DNA from: Candidatus Ruthturnera sp. Tsphm01
Lineage (GTDB): Bacteria; Pseudomonadota; Gammaproteobacteria; PS1; Pseudothioglobaceae
Assembly (NCBI GenBank): GCA_030142985.1
Contig: CP125320.1
Coordinates: forward strand, 1,121,639-1,185,638
Direction: 5' to 3'
Length of the DNA: 64,000 bases
Every line of letters begins with the position of its first letter. The first letter of the stretch is position 1. The notes below the pieces were generated by a model. The model was not told the DNA's origin. It did not search any database and saw nothing but the letters and a program-made list of their open reading frames with translations. Made by a program: the position numbers and the translations under genes. Shown piece by piece: positions 1 to 8,684 of the stretch.

Positions 1-679
1 AAACCTCACAATAGCGATTAACAATACCTATTTTGACCAACAATGCATAGAGTTTACAACCTGCACAAAAACCAACAATTGCCTCTAGCCACATAAATAA
101 CAAGCACATCCACACCAAGTTGAGTGCCAACCAAGAAGGTACATAATTTTCATCAACAGGAATACTAGTGCCCAATAGATTGTTAACCCAAAGCGCAATT
201 GCGTCTGGATTAAAAAAGACGATACACACAGAGATAAAACTCGCCCCTATTATCCAAGCACAGCGCTTAGGGCTTATAGGCTTCCATTCTGGCTTTCTAC
301 CAATCACCAAAAAACTGGCTAATAAAATCGTAGGGGAAAATCGTGCACCAATAGTTGACATGCCTAGTAGCATTTCAATCAAAGCATAAACCAGTAATTT
401 GGTTTGAAAAGAATAGTCAAACACTCTTCTTGTTGCCTCCACCTGATAAATAATATTATTACCCCAATCAGTTTCAAAGGTATCCACTGAAGTGGTATTG
501 AGTACCACATTCCAAGTTGGTCCATACACCACATCAATCAAAGTGAAAACCATATAAATTGGGATAACCAACAAAATACCTGCACGAACACGTACAGCAG
601 TATTATTAATATGTATAGAATCCTCGCCTAAATCGCGAAACCAAAGATTTTTAATGATATTTTTTAGTTTATCTAACAC
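1..679 (-). CDS. DUF4395 family membrane protein (partial, C-terminus outside window)
   Basis: A minus-strand frame stays open for about 226 codons from a GTG at 679 to the left edge. It has several hydrophobic segments. The family signature near the end reads LEAIVGFCAGCKLYALL, and a middle block contains ARFSPTILLASFLVIG followed by a KRCAWIIG segment, both typical of DUF4395. It starts 34 bases after the soxB stop on the same strand, so it is probably co-transcribed with soxB. The GTG start is the first reasonable one but has no clear ribosome binding site. The frame is open upstream, so a slightly different start is possible. The function of DUF4395 is not established. Position next to soxB suggests, but does not show, a role in sulfur oxidation. 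Confidence 0.7.
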   Translation of the reverse strand, partial: MLDKLKNIIKNLWFRDLGEDSIHINNTAVRVRAGILLVIPIYMVFTLIDVVYGPTWNVVLNTTSVDTFETDWGNNIIYQVEATRRVFDYSFQTKLLVYALIEMLLGMSTIGARFSPTILLASFLVIGRKPEWKPISPKRCAWIIGASFISVCIVFFNPDAIALWVNNLLGTSIPVDENYVPSWLALNLVWMCLLFMWLEAIVGFCAGCKLYALLVKIGIVNRYCEV

Positions 680-713
680 GCTAAAATCAACATAATAATA
701 TTTATTAAAAAAT

Positions 714-2603
714 TTAAATCAACTCACCATCATAGTTTTCAATGCCAGGATTGTTATTCACGCCTTTAATGGTTGGATGATTGGCTTTAGTCAAATTAAG
801 GTGCTTTTGTTTACGCAAATAATCTGCTGCCACGTCCCACATTAAACGACCATTGCCAATACTGCCTACTTGCGCCCAACCTGATACTTTATAAGACTTA
901 TTCGGGTCAATAGGTGTACCTTCATCATCTTTCATATTGCTTATACGTTGACCAAGACCTAAAACTGGGTCAATCGTATAATCCATGCCACCCATACGCA
1001 CCATATCGCCACCTGACTGTAAATATGGGTCTTGTACAAATAAATTTTCAGCAATGCCTTCTAAAATTTCTTTAAGTTGCGCACCCTTTAACTCATTTAC
1101 GTAAGTTTCACCATAGGTCATTGAAGTGTTGGTCATTAAATCTTCCATTGTTACGTCATATCCTGCTGGCACGCTTGTACCCCAACGTACACCTGCTGAC
1201 ATGGCAAAATCTGCATTGTGCTCTTCACGTAGCGAATTAACCAGCACTTGATCCCATGTGCCCATAAAATTACCACGACGATATAAGGTTTGCTCAGTGG
1301 TGCATAATTTTTCTGTCAAAATAGCATCATAGGTTTTACCAACACGATCAGGGTTATTTGATGTCTTAGCACTACGCGCTTCAACTACATCTTTGTCATA
1401 TTTAGTAGTGCGCATTTTACTAATAAATGACACCATGGCCGCATCAGGCTTAATAAAGTTGGTCAAAATAGGCAGCATTTTATATTCATAGCCCATGACT
1501 TTATGGTCTTTAATATTCAAATCCATGACGCCAATATACTTGCCCGAGCACCCTGCATTAGTAACAACAGTCACACCGCCTGCATTCTTAACTTCAACCG
1601 GCTTAGGTATGCCATCATGTGTATGGCCACCAAAAATTGCATCAATACCACTAATGCGTGATGCCATTTTTATATCGACATCCATGCCATTGTGAGAAAT
1701 TATAATAACGGCATCTGGTTTTTCATTTTTACGAATGTCGGCAACCAACTCGCTCATTTCATCCTCGCGTAAACCAAACGACCAATCTGGAAAGAAATAT
1801 TTTTGTGGGTTGGCGTTTGACGTTCTTGGAAACGCTTGACCAATCACCGCAATACGATGACCACCGACATTTTTAATCACATAAGGCTTGAATGGTAGTC
1901 CTTCATCCTCATCAAACAGACCATTGCCACCATACTTTTCAGTCATGGTGATGTACTCATCACCCATCAATGCATCTTCCATAATACGTACATTTTGACC
2001 TAAAAAGTCACCTTTAAAGAAGCCAATGTTTTTTAGTGTTTCTTCTTCTTTGTAAGTAAATTCCCAATGGCCAACCATGACATCTACCCCTAAAATATTA
2101 CAAGCTTCAACCATGTCAGCACCACGCGTCCAAAGTGAAGTGCCTGAACCTTGCCAAGTATCGCCACCATCTAAGGTTAGTGTATTTTGTACACCACCTG
2201 CACTTTCACGCAATGAATCTAGCACGGTTTTAATTTGACCAAAACCACCAGTCTTGCCGTATTTAGCCGCTAAATCTTCAAAGTTGTTATAAGTAAAAGC
2301 ATAAGCATCAACCGAGCCCGCCTTAACGCCAATTTTTTTAAGTAACTTACTACCCACAACATGTGGCAACTGCCCAAAGGCAGAGCCAAAACCTAGATTA
2401 ACATTAGGCTCACGAAAATAATTAGGGAGTAAGTTGCCATGAGTATCGGTAATGTGCAAGATACGGGCATTGCCTGTTTTTGCCACCTCGTACCTATTGT
2501 CTTGAGAAGACAACTTATTTGCATCGTTCCCACAACCACTAATCAAGCCTGCTGCTGAACTAGCGCCCAATACTTTAATAAAATCTCTACGTGTTAATGC
2601 CAT
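714..2603 (-). CDS. soxB: SoxB, thiosulfohydrolase of the Sox pathway
   Basis: SoxB hydrolyses the sulfonate group off the SoxY-bound cysteine adduct and releases sulfate in the periplasm. The 629-residue protein has a twin-arginine export signal (TRRDFIK at 4-10) followed by a hydrophobic stretch and LISGC at 20-24, which could be a lipobox. The dimanganese metallophosphatase core is clear: ITDTHG (51-56), DGGDTWQGSG, GHWEF (the SoxB form of GNHE), SHNGMD and GGHTHD. A 5'-nucleotidase-like C-terminal domain follows. A GGGGAGAG ribosome binding site sits just before the ATG. No soxXAYZ genes are in view, so the rest of the system must be elsewhere. Length and motifs are normal for the family. 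Confidence 0.97.
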   Translation of the reverse strand: MALTRRDFIKVLGASSAAGLISGCGNDANKLSSQDNRYEVAKTGNARILHITDTHGNLLPNYFREPNVNLGFGSAFGQLPHVVGSKLLKKIGVKAGSVDAYAFTYNNFEDLAAKYGKTGGFGQIKTVLDSLRESAGGVQNTLTLDGGDTWQGSGTSLWTRGADMVEACNILGVDVMVGHWEFTYKEEETLKNIGFFKGDFLGQNVRIMEDALMGDEYITMTEKYGGNGLFDEDEGLPFKPYVIKNVGGHRIAVIGQAFPRTSNANPQKYFFPDWSFGLREDEMSELVADIRKNEKPDAVIIISHNGMDVDIKMASRISGIDAIFGGHTHDGIPKPVEVKNAGGVTVVTNAGCSGKYIGVMDLNIKDHKVMGYEYKMLPILTNFIKPDAAMVSFISKMRTTKYDKDVVEARSAKTSNNPDRVGKTYDAILTEKLCTTEQTLYRRGNFMGTWDQVLVNSLREEHNADFAMSAGVRWGTSVPAGYDVTMEDLMTNTSMTYGETYVNELKGAQLKEILEGIAENLFVQDPYLQSGGDMVRMGGMDYTIDPVLGLGQRISNMKDDEGTPIDPNKSYKVSGWAQVGSIGNGRLMWDVAADYLRKQKHLNLTKANHPTIKGVNNNPGIENYDGELI

Positions 2604-2683
2604 ACTCTCTCCCCAAAAAACTATTTGTTAAATAAAATAACCAAAAATTTAACTGATTTTTTCACCTAAAAAAAATAACACCT

Positions 2684-2697
2684 TTGTTCAAAATCAA
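2684..2697 (-). promoter_or_regulatory. Candidate FNR/DNR-type box upstream of soxB
   Basis: Read on the minus strand the site is TTGATTTTGAACAA, one mismatch from the FNR consensus TTGAT-N4-ATCAA. It lies about 80 bases upstream of the soxB start. A perfect version occurs upstream of ccoN at 32551 and an Fnr-family regulator is encoded at 61.4 kb. In AT-rich DNA a one-mismatch site can occur by chance. Confidence 0.4.
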
Positions 2698-2761
2698 AAA
2701 AGTGTCAGTTAGTATGAAGTATAACAAAAAGTAGGCAATTTAAAGATAATTTAAAAAAATA

Positions 2762-2788
2762 TTTACAGTGTCGCTAAAATCTTATAAT
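2762..2788 (+). promoter_or_regulatory. Candidate murE promoter, possibly leaderless
   Basis: TTTACA (2762-2767) and a perfect TATAAT (2783-2788) are separated by 15 bases. Transcription would start near 2795, which is the A of the preferred murE ATG. No Shine-Dalgarno sequence precedes that ATG. The spacer is shorter than the ideal 17. Confidence 0.45.
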
Positions 2789-2794
2789 ACTGAT

Positions 2795-4189
2795 ATGAAT
2801 ATTTCCCAGCTTTTAGCCAACATTGTACAAACCAAAATAGACATAGAGATACAGGGTTTATGTCTTAATACCCAAAGTGCGCAATCTGGTGATTTGTTTA
2901 TCGCCCTTCAAGGGGTGTCAGCACACGGCGCTGATTATATTGACCAAGCAATCGACAAAGGCTGCATTGCTATATTAGTTGACTCAAAAGATATAGAGTG
3001 TGCCATTCCATCTATTCGCATTGACAACTTATCTCAATATTTACAAACACTGGCAAGCACTTTTTATAGTAACGCCATAAAAGTTAATATCGTTGGTATC
3101 ACAGGCACGAATGGCAAAACTTCTGTTGCCTGCTTTGTCTCGCAATTACTAACCAAACTTGGGGTTAAAAATGGTTTAATTGGCACTTTGGGTATTACTC
3201 ATAGTGGACAGACATCCTTTAATACAACGCCAGATATTTTGACACTTTACCGAGTGTTGAATAATTATTACCAAAACGATATCAGGCATGCTGTACTTGA
3301 AATTTCTTCGCACGCACTTGATCAAGATAGAGTTGCTGGGCTGAATATTAAACAAGCAATATTTACCAATCTTACTCAAGATCATCTTGATTATCATCAC
3401 ACGCTTGATGAATATCAAGCAAGCAAACAAAAATTATTCGTTCTTGATTGTGTTGAATCCATTATTCTTAACCAAGACGACAATCATTACAAACATTTTC
3501 TAAATGCTGCCAAAGGCAAAAAGCAGACCAACTACTCTCTAAGTGATTTTGACTCAATCAAAACCATTGAGCAAGGCTTTTTAGTGCAATTAGACCATTA
3601 TATTTTTGAAATGCCGTTTCTAGGTGAGTTTAATTTACTAAACGTTTTAGCAGCATTAAGTAGTGTTGAAGCGCTTGGATTTAAACGCAATGATATTATT
3701 CCGCTGCTTTGTCAACTATTACCACCACCTGGCAGAATGCAAAAAATTGACCCTCATCTTGCTTGGATAGATTACGCCCACACGCCTGATGCCATTGAAA
3801 ACGCCATCACCACTTTACAAAAACACTATCCAAACTTTAAAATTCGCATTGTCTTTGGTTGTGGTGGTAACCGAGACAAAGACAAACGCGCAAAAATGGG
3901 AAAAACTGCCTCAAAATTAGCAGATACCATTATTTTAACCAACGATAACCCTAGATCTGAAAACCCAAGGTCCATTATTAATGACATCTTAAGTGGCATT
4001 GATGATAGTTATGAATTAGACATTATTGAAGACAGGCAGCTCGCCATTGAGACGGCAATGACAACACTTAAAGAAAATGAATGCTTACTAATTGCTGGCA
4101 AAGGACATGAAACCACACAACAGTTCTCTGATAAAACAATCTATCTAAATGACTTAGAAATTGCACAAAATAGCATTAAAGCCACTTAA
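2795..4189 (+). CDS. murE: MurE, UDP-MurNAc-L-Ala-D-Glu:meso-DAP ligase
   Basis: MurE adds meso-diaminopimelate to the UDP-MurNAc dipeptide in cytoplasmic peptidoglycan synthesis. The Mur-ligase ATP loop reads GITGTNGKTS and the DNPRSENP motif near the C-terminus is the signature for meso-DAP. The frame could begin at a GTG at 2768, but the ATG at 2795 (MNISQLLANIV) matches the usual start of the family and gives 464 residues. murF follows after a 507-base gap that holds a broken regulator gene. In most relatives murE and murF are adjacent and are followed by mraY, which is not present here. Confidence 0.96.
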   Translation: MNISQLLANIVQTKIDIEIQGLCLNTQSAQSGDLFIALQGVSAHGADYIDQAIDKGCIAILVDSKDIECAIPSIRIDNLSQYLQTLASTFYSNAIKVNIVGITGTNGKTSVACFVSQLLTKLGVKNGLIGTLGITHSGQTSFNTTPDILTLYRVLNNYYQNDIRHAVLEISSHALDQDRVAGLNIKQAIFTNLTQDHLDYHHTLDEYQASKQKLFVLDCVESIILNQDDNHYKHFLNAAKGKKQTNYSLSDFDSIKTIEQGFLVQLDHYIFEMPFLGEFNLLNVLAALSSVEALGFKRNDIIPLLCQLLPPPGRMQKIDPHLAWIDYAHTPDAIENAITTLQKHYPNFKIRIVFGCGGNRDKDKRAKMGKTASKLADTIILTNDNPRSENPRSIINDILSGIDDSYELDIIEDRQLAIETAMTTLKENECLLIAGKGHETTQQFSDKTIYLNDLEIAQNSIKAT

Positions 4190-4362
4190 CTTTTAGTTGG
4201 AAAACCTTACTTACTAATAAGAACCAACAAATAAGATCTCTGACTAGAAATAATTTTTTCCTGTTTAAAAATCAAACAATAAGCCAACACTAATATTATC
4301 CGCATCATCACTGTTTACCCCCATATTTTTCATTTATTTCCCTATTATTGTGTTGATAAGAA

Positions 4363-4413
4363 ACCACCTATAGTAGCTTTTGAGTTATACAGTTAAAGAA
4401 CTACTTAGGTGGT
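4363..4413. repeat. Imperfect inverted repeat between murE and murF
   Basis: ACCACCTATAGTAG (4363-4376) is mirrored by CTACTTAGGTGGT (4401-4413) with one bulged base and a 24-base loop. It lies just before the XRE relic. It may be a transcript hairpin or a degenerate end of a mobile element. The rest of 4190-4432 shows no gene. Confidence 0.5.
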
Positions 4414-4432
4414 ATTTACTATAGAGGTTTTT

Positions 4433-4671
4433 TTGCTGGATATAAACATTAGCAAGGCATGCTTAACCATTAGAAAAAATGTTAAAAACAACGCATGAAA
4501 AAAGGCATATCGCAATTAGCATTAGCATTAGAAATAGGGCATGAATCTGTTAGTATCATCTCTATGTCTGAAATTAGCATAAAAGATAAACACTTTAATA
4601 TTGAACATTTGTTAAAAATTTCTAAAATTTTACAAATAGATGTGTGTTGTTTCTTTGAAGGCGTTTTATAA
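4433..4671 (+). pseudogene. XRE-family helix-turn-helix regulator, frameshifted relic
   Basis: From ATG 4495 a 58-residue frame reads KKGISQLALALEIGHES... and ends ...LLKISKILQIDVCCFFEGVL, which is a Cro/C1-type helix-turn-helix domain. The family's usual N-terminal piece (LTIRKNVK) is encoded just upstream in another frame, starting near a TTG at 4433. A run of five A's at 4484-4488 sits between the two parts. Adding one A would join them as IRKNVKKQRMKKGISQ, which fits an intact domain. I therefore read it as a gene broken by loss of one base in a homopolymer, although a sequencing error is possible. It is wedged between murE and murF and is presumably of foreign origin. Confidence 0.65.
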
Positions 4672-4696
4672 TAGAGCCAACTAATCATAAATCCTC

Positions 4697-5950
4697 ATGC
4701 TACGAACTACCACAAACACTATTGCCCAAGTATTAAGAACAGATTGCACTATCAATGTTGAATTTAAAAACATTTGTACTGACACTCGCAAACGTATGGA
4801 TGGCGCTCTGTTTTTAGCTTTGGTTGGTGATAACTTTGATGCGCATGACTACATTGACCAAGCGCAACAAATGGGTGCAGTGGCAATTATTGCCAATAAA
4901 CCTATAGATAGTCAGTTACCAACATTAGTGGTGGATGACACACAAATTGCACTGGGTACAATTGCCAGTTGGCATCTTAAAAACATCAAACCTATTGTTG
5001 TTGCTATTACGGGTAGTAACGGCAAAACCACCACCAAAAACATGCTGGCAAATATCTTAAATTTGCAAGCACCAACGCTAAAAACTCAGGGCAATTTGAA
5101 TAACCATTTAGGCGTGCCAATGACCTTATTAACACTGGAAGAGCAACACCAATATGCAGTGATTGAAATGGGGGCTAACCATTTGGGAGAAATTGCACAC
5201 CTTTGTTCCTTGGTTAATCCTAATATTGCCATTGTAACCAATACGCTTGATGCGCACATTGGGGAATTTGGCGGGTTTGATAATTTAGTCAAAGCCAAAG
5301 GTGAGATTTACTCAAATAACTCACAAAATATTGTTAATACTCAAAGCACTTTTACAGGTGATGTTAGTTTTGGCAAAGGTGGTGATATTTTTGCTAGTAA
5401 TATTATTAACAGCAAGTTTGATTTAAATATCCATCAGCAAAAAATATCAATCACACTTAACCTGATTGGCACGCATAATGTTGAAAATGCCTTAGCAGCT
5501 AGTGCTTGTGCTTACGTATTAGGAATTGATATCAATCTAATCAAACAAGGTTTGGAAGCGACGAAGGCAGAACGTGGTAGATTAGAGACTATCAACACCA
5601 AAAAATTTAGAATCATTGATGACACTTATAATGCCAATCCACATTCTATGACTGCCGCCCTTGAAGCATTACAAGATTTTTCTGGGGAAAAAGTTGTCGT
5701 GCTTGGCGTCATGAAAGAATTAGGCAATGATTCAGAAGTACACCACTTTAAAATCGGACAATTAGCCAAAAAATATTCTGATACTTTTTATAGCTATGGT
5801 AAGATGGCACGGCACTACTATGGCATTCACTTTGACAACAAACAACAATTAGCCAACCACCTGTTAGTCAACCATGTCAACGCCACTATACTAATAAAAG
5901 GCTCTAGAACAGCAAAGCTGAATGAGTTGGTTGATTTACTAAAAAAATAA
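4697..5950 (+). CDS. murF: MurF, UDP-MurNAc-tripeptide:D-Ala-D-Ala ligase
   Basis: MurF attaches D-alanyl-D-alanine to complete the UDP-MurNAc pentapeptide. The 417-residue sequence has the Mur-ligase loop AITGSNGKTTTKNML and the family's central EMGANHLGEI motif, and the C-terminal DTYNANPHSM motif is intact. Length is slightly below the 440-460 usual in gammaproteobacteria, but all three Mur domains are present. A tRNA gene follows about 50 bases downstream where mraY would be expected. Confidence 0.96.
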   Translation: MLRTTTNTIAQVLRTDCTINVEFKNICTDTRKRMDGALFLALVGDNFDAHDYIDQAQQMGAVAIIANKPIDSQLPTLVVDDTQIALGTIASWHLKNIKPIVVAITGSNGKTTTKNMLANILNLQAPTLKTQGNLNNHLGVPMTLLTLEEQHQYAVIEMGANHLGEIAHLCSLVNPNIAIVTNTLDAHIGEFGGFDNLVKAKGEIYSNNSQNIVNTQSTFTGDVSFGKGGDIFASNIINSKFDLNIHQQKISITLNLIGTHNVENALAASACAYVLGIDINLIKQGLEATKAERGRLETINTKKFRIIDDTYNANPHSMTAALEALQDFSGEKVVVLGVMKELGNDSEVHHFKIGQLAKKYSDTFYSYGKMARHYYGIHFDNKQQLANHLLVNHVNATILIKGSRTAKLNELVDLLKK

Positions 5951-5962
5951 ACTCAATTCACC

Positions 5963-5991
5963 TTGACCTTTAATGTAAATATAGCGATAAT
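5963..5991 (+). promoter_or_regulatory. Promoter of tRNA-Arg
   Basis: TTGACC (5963-5968) and GATAAT (5986-5991) are spaced by exactly 17 bases. The start point would be near 5998, just ahead of the tRNA. A GC-rich stretch (CGCCC) follows the -10 box, as is common for stringently controlled stable RNA promoters. Confidence 0.7.
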
Positions 5992-6003
5992 AACGCCCTT
6001 GAT

Positions 6004-6080
6004 GCGCTCGTGGCTCAATTGGATAGAGTACTCGGCTACGAACCGAGCGGTTGCAGGTTCGACTCCCGCCGAGCGCACCA
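6004..6080 (+). tRNA. tRNA-Arg (anticodon ACG)
   Basis: The cloverleaf has acceptor GCGCTCG/CGAGCGC, anticodon stem CTCGG/CCGAG with loop CTACGAA, and an encoded CCA. The anticodon ACG would be edited to ICG by TadA. The T-stem GCAGG/CCCGC contains one A-C mismatch in its middle pair, a small sign of relaxed selection or RNA editing. Confidence 0.97.
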
Positions 6081-6116
6081 TATATATTTTTCAACACTTG
6101 TCATAACAACCAACCT

Positions 6117-6701
6117 ATGACCACAATTCCAAACATTCTAACCCTATCAAGAATTTTTCTAATTCCAGTGTTTGTAAGTTTGTATTATTTTCAGCCTGCC
6201 TACTCTATAACACCTGTGTTTACTTGGATTAATCTCTTGCTTACAGGCACTTATGCACTCATTAGTGCAACCGATTATTTTGATGGCTACCTAGCAAGAA
6301 AACTTAACATGACCTCACAACTCGGTGCTTTTTTAGACCCTGTTGCGGATAAACTCATGGTCTCCACTGCGCTCATCCTCTTAGTGGACTTCTATCCAAC
6401 TGATACACATTGGTATATTAGCGTTTGTGCGCTTATTATTATTTCACGTGAAATTTTAGTCTCAGCACTTAGAGAATGGATGGGAACTATTGGAAAAAGA
6501 TCAAATGTTTGTGTTTCTTGGATGGGTAAAGTGAAAACCTTTGTACAAATATTTGCCATTTTGTTTTTGTTATATCAGCAACCTTTTTTTGGACTGTTAA
6601 GTTTTGAAGTCGGTGTTGTTTTATTATTAATAGCAACTTTTTTAACCTTATGGTCTGGGTTAATTTATCTAAAGGAAGGGCTTAAAGCTTTTAATAATTA
6701 A
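6117..6701 (+). CDS. pgsA: PgsA, CDP-diacylglycerol--glycerol-3-phosphate 3-phosphatidyltransferase
   Basis: PgsA makes phosphatidylglycerol phosphate at the inner membrane. The CDP-alcohol phosphotransferase motif D-G-x2-A-R-x8-G-x3-D-x3-D is present as DYFDGYLAR...GAFLDPVADK. Several membrane segments follow. The frame is open into the upstream tRNA, but the ATG at 6117 (MTTIPNILTLSR) is the canonical family start and gives 194 residues. It sits between tRNA-Arg and tRNA-Gly. Confidence 0.96.
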   Translation: MTTIPNILTLSRIFLIPVFVSLYYFQPAYSITPVFTWINLLLTGTYALISATDYFDGYLARKLNMTSQLGAFLDPVADKLMVSTALILLVDFYPTDTHWYISVCALIIISREILVSALREWMGTIGKRSNVCVSWMGKVKTFVQIFAILFLLYQQPFFGLLSFEVGVVLLLIATFLTLWSGLIYLKEGLKAFNN

Positions 6702-6714
6702 TGCAAAATCCGAC

Positions 6715-6742
6715 TTGACTATTATCTAAAAAACACTATAAT
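6715..6742 (+). promoter_or_regulatory. Promoter of the tRNA-Gly/tRNA-Cys unit
   Basis: TTGACT (6715-6720) and a perfect TATAAT (6737-6742) are 16 bases apart, about 12 bases before the tRNA-Gly. Confidence 0.75.
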
Positions 6743-6753
6743 CTATCACCTAT

Positions 6754-6829
6754 GCGGGAATAGCTCAGCTGGTAGAGCATCACGTTGCCAACGTGAATGT
6801 CGCGAGTTCGAATCTCGTTTCCCGCTCCA
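6754..6829 (+). tRNA. tRNA-Gly (anticodon GCC)
   Basis: Acceptor GCGGGAA/TTCCCGC, anticodon stem TCACG/CGTGA with loop TTGCCAA, T-loop TTCGAAT and an encoded CCA form a standard cloverleaf. Confidence 0.98.
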
Positions 6830-6904
6830 AATTCAAAGACCTGTTCTTTTCAAAAAAAGGATGAATACAGGTATTTTTATTATCGCTTTTGCAAGTTTTA
6901 ACAT

Positions 6905-6978
6905 GGCTGGGTAGCAAAGCGGTTATGCAGGGGCCTGCAAAGCCTTACAGACCGGTTCGACTCCGGTCCCAGCCTCCA
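6905..6978 (+). tRNA. tRNA-Cys (anticodon GCA)
   Basis: Acceptor GGCTGGG/CCCAGCC, anticodon loop CTGCAAA, T-arm ACCGG-TTCGACT-CCGGT and an encoded CCA. The anticodon stem uses two G-T pairs. It is probably in the same transcript as tRNA-Gly. Confidence 0.97.
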
Positions 6979-6980
6979 TA

Positions 6981-7018
6981 AAACACAAAAGCCCGACTAC
7001 TGTCGGGCTTTTGTGTTT
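6981..7018. terminator. Strong bidirectional terminator
   Basis: A perfect 17-bp stem (6981-6997 with 7002-7018, loop TACT) has a core of GCCCGAC/GTCGGGC. It is flanked by A's on the left and T's on the right, so it can stop the tRNA transcript on the plus strand and the RDD/argG transcript on the minus strand. The stop codon of the RDD gene lies at its loop. Confidence 0.9.
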
Positions 7019-7460
7019 TTCCACTGTTTAAATTCTACTTTTTTTTCTGTTATTTTTTTAATCACTACTGTTTTTGCTAATTTATCGTGCCATCCTTGTT
7101 TTCTTTTATCGAATGCTACCCAAATAATACCTATCATAAATACCAGCGTCGCTGGAATATATGCAAAATATCGCCCTATGCTTTGCCCAACGCTTAATTT
7201 TCTACCAGTATCAGCATCAACTATCTTTATATTTAATGCCATTTTTCCAGGCGTAGCAGATTTATAAAACCAAAACAACACAACTGCAATAAATGGTAAT
7301 GTGTAATTTATTAAGAAATCATCAGGACCTAAAATCACCTCTTGACTTTCCCATACTAAATCACCATATATCATTGTTGTTAATGGTACAGTAATTAAGC
7401 CAATCAATAAAGCATCAATTAATGACGCACCAACCCTTATCCAAAAACCTGCATATTCAT
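6997..7460 (-). CDS. RDD-family membrane protein, reading frame broken near the N-terminus
   Basis: The clear part (residues IGLITVPLTT... to KNTKARQ) contains RDD-family features: a membrane segment, ATPGKMALNIKIVD, and a GWHDKLAKT end. The family's N-terminal motif (YAGFWIRVGASLIDALL) is encoded upstream of any start codon in this frame, up to about 7455. An ATG at 7460, preceded at six bases by a perfect AAGGAAGG ribosome binding site (7467-7474), is one base out of frame with it. One extra base between 7451 and 7460 would restore a normal protein starting at that ATG. This may be a real frameshift, a sequencing error, or a rare start codon. The nearest in-frame start is a TTG at 7407, which would remove the first membrane segment. 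Function of the family is unknown. Confidence 0.65.
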
Positions 7461-7472
7461 TTTCTGCCTTCC

Positions 7473-8684
7473 TTATTTTAAAGATTTTAAACGCAATCTC
7501 AGCGCATTAAGCTTAATAAAACCAGCTGCATCTTTTTGGTCATAAGCACCTTCATCATCTGCAAAAGTGGCAATTTTTTCACTAAAGAGTGAATTATCAG
7601 ACTTACGACCAACCACAATCACATTACCTTTGTAAAACTTTAAACGCACTTCTCCATTCACCACTTCTTGTGTTTGGTCGATAGCAGCTTGTAACATTTC
7701 ACGCTCTGGTGCAAACCAAAAACCGTTATAAACCATATTGGCATACTTTGGCATCAATTCATCTTTAAGGTGTGCCGCTTCTCTATCCAGAGTTAAACTC
7801 TCCATAGCTCGGTGTGCTTTTAACATTACTGTCCCAGCTGGTGTTTCATAACAACCGCGTGACTTCATACCTACAAAACGATTCTCAACAATATCATCAC
7901 GACCAATACCGTGTGTGCCTGCACGCTTATTCAAATCCTCCATGACACTGGCTGGACTCATTGTCTTGCCATTAATAGCAACAATATCACCCCGCTTATA
8001 AGTCAGTTCTACATATTCAGCCTCATCAGGTGCATTTTCAGGTGATACTGTCCAACGCCACATATCATCTTCTGGCTCTGCCCAAGGGTCTTCTAAAATA
8101 TCACCTTCATAAGAAATATGCAATAAATTTGCATCCATTGAATAAGGAGATTTTTTTGATTGTTTTTTGTAATCAATCTCAATACCGTGCTTATGTGCAT
8201 AATCCATTAAACTTTCACGCGAGGACAAATCCCATTCACGCCATGGTGCAATCACTTGGGTATCTGCGTCTAGCGCATAAGCATTCAACTCAAAGCGAAC
8301 TTGGTCATTGCCCTTGCCTGTTGCACCGTGGCTGATTGCATCTGCACCCACTTGTTTGGCAATTTCTACTAAACGTTTGGAAATAAGTGGACGGGCAATA
8401 GAAGTGCCTAATAAATACTCACCTTCATAAATAGCATTAGCACGGAACATCGGGAATACAAAATCACGTGCAAACTCTTCACGTAAATCTTCAATGTAAA
8501 TTTCTTTAACGCCCGCAACTTTTGCTTTAGCGCGTGCAGGCTCTACCTCTTCACCTTGACCAATATCAGCTGTAAAGGTAACCACTTCACACTGATAAGT
8601 ATCTTGTAGCCATTTAACAATAATACTTGTATCTAGTCCACCTGAATAGGCGAGTACTACTTTATTTATGTTTGCTTTGTTCAT
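7473..8684 (-). CDS. argG: ArgG, argininosuccinate synthase
   Basis: ArgG joins citrulline and aspartate using ATP in arginine synthesis. The N-terminal PP-loop [12 protein letters not shown] is intact and the length of 403 residues is usual. The ribosome binding site of the downstream RDD gene overlaps its stop codon. Its start codon overlaps the stop of the upstream DUF2914 gene (ATGA), which points to translational coupling. No other arg genes are near. Confidence 0.97.
   Translation of the reverse strand: MNKANINKVVLAYSGGLDTSIIVKWLQDTYQCEVVTFTADIGQGEEVEPARAKAKVAGVKEIYIEDLREEFARDFVFPMFRANAIYEGEYLLGTSIARPLISKRLVEIAKQVGADAISHGATGKGNDQVRFELNAYALDADTQVIAPWREWDLSSRESLMDYAHKHGIEIDYKKQSKKSPYSMDANLLHISYEGDILEDPWAEPEDDMWRWTVSPENAPDEAEYVELTYKRGDIVAINGKTMSPASVMEDLNKRAGTHGIGRDDIVENRFVGMKSRGCYETPAGTVMLKAHRAMESLTLDREAAHLKDELMPKYANMVYNGFWFAPEREMLQAAIDQTQEVVNGEVRLKFYKGNVIVVGRKSDNSLFSEKIATFADDEGAYDQKDAAGFIKLNALRLRLKSLK

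Noticed and set aside
1495-1695. Plus-strand frame inside soxB
   Set aside because: Antisense to conserved SoxB motifs, with no ribosome binding site or family match.
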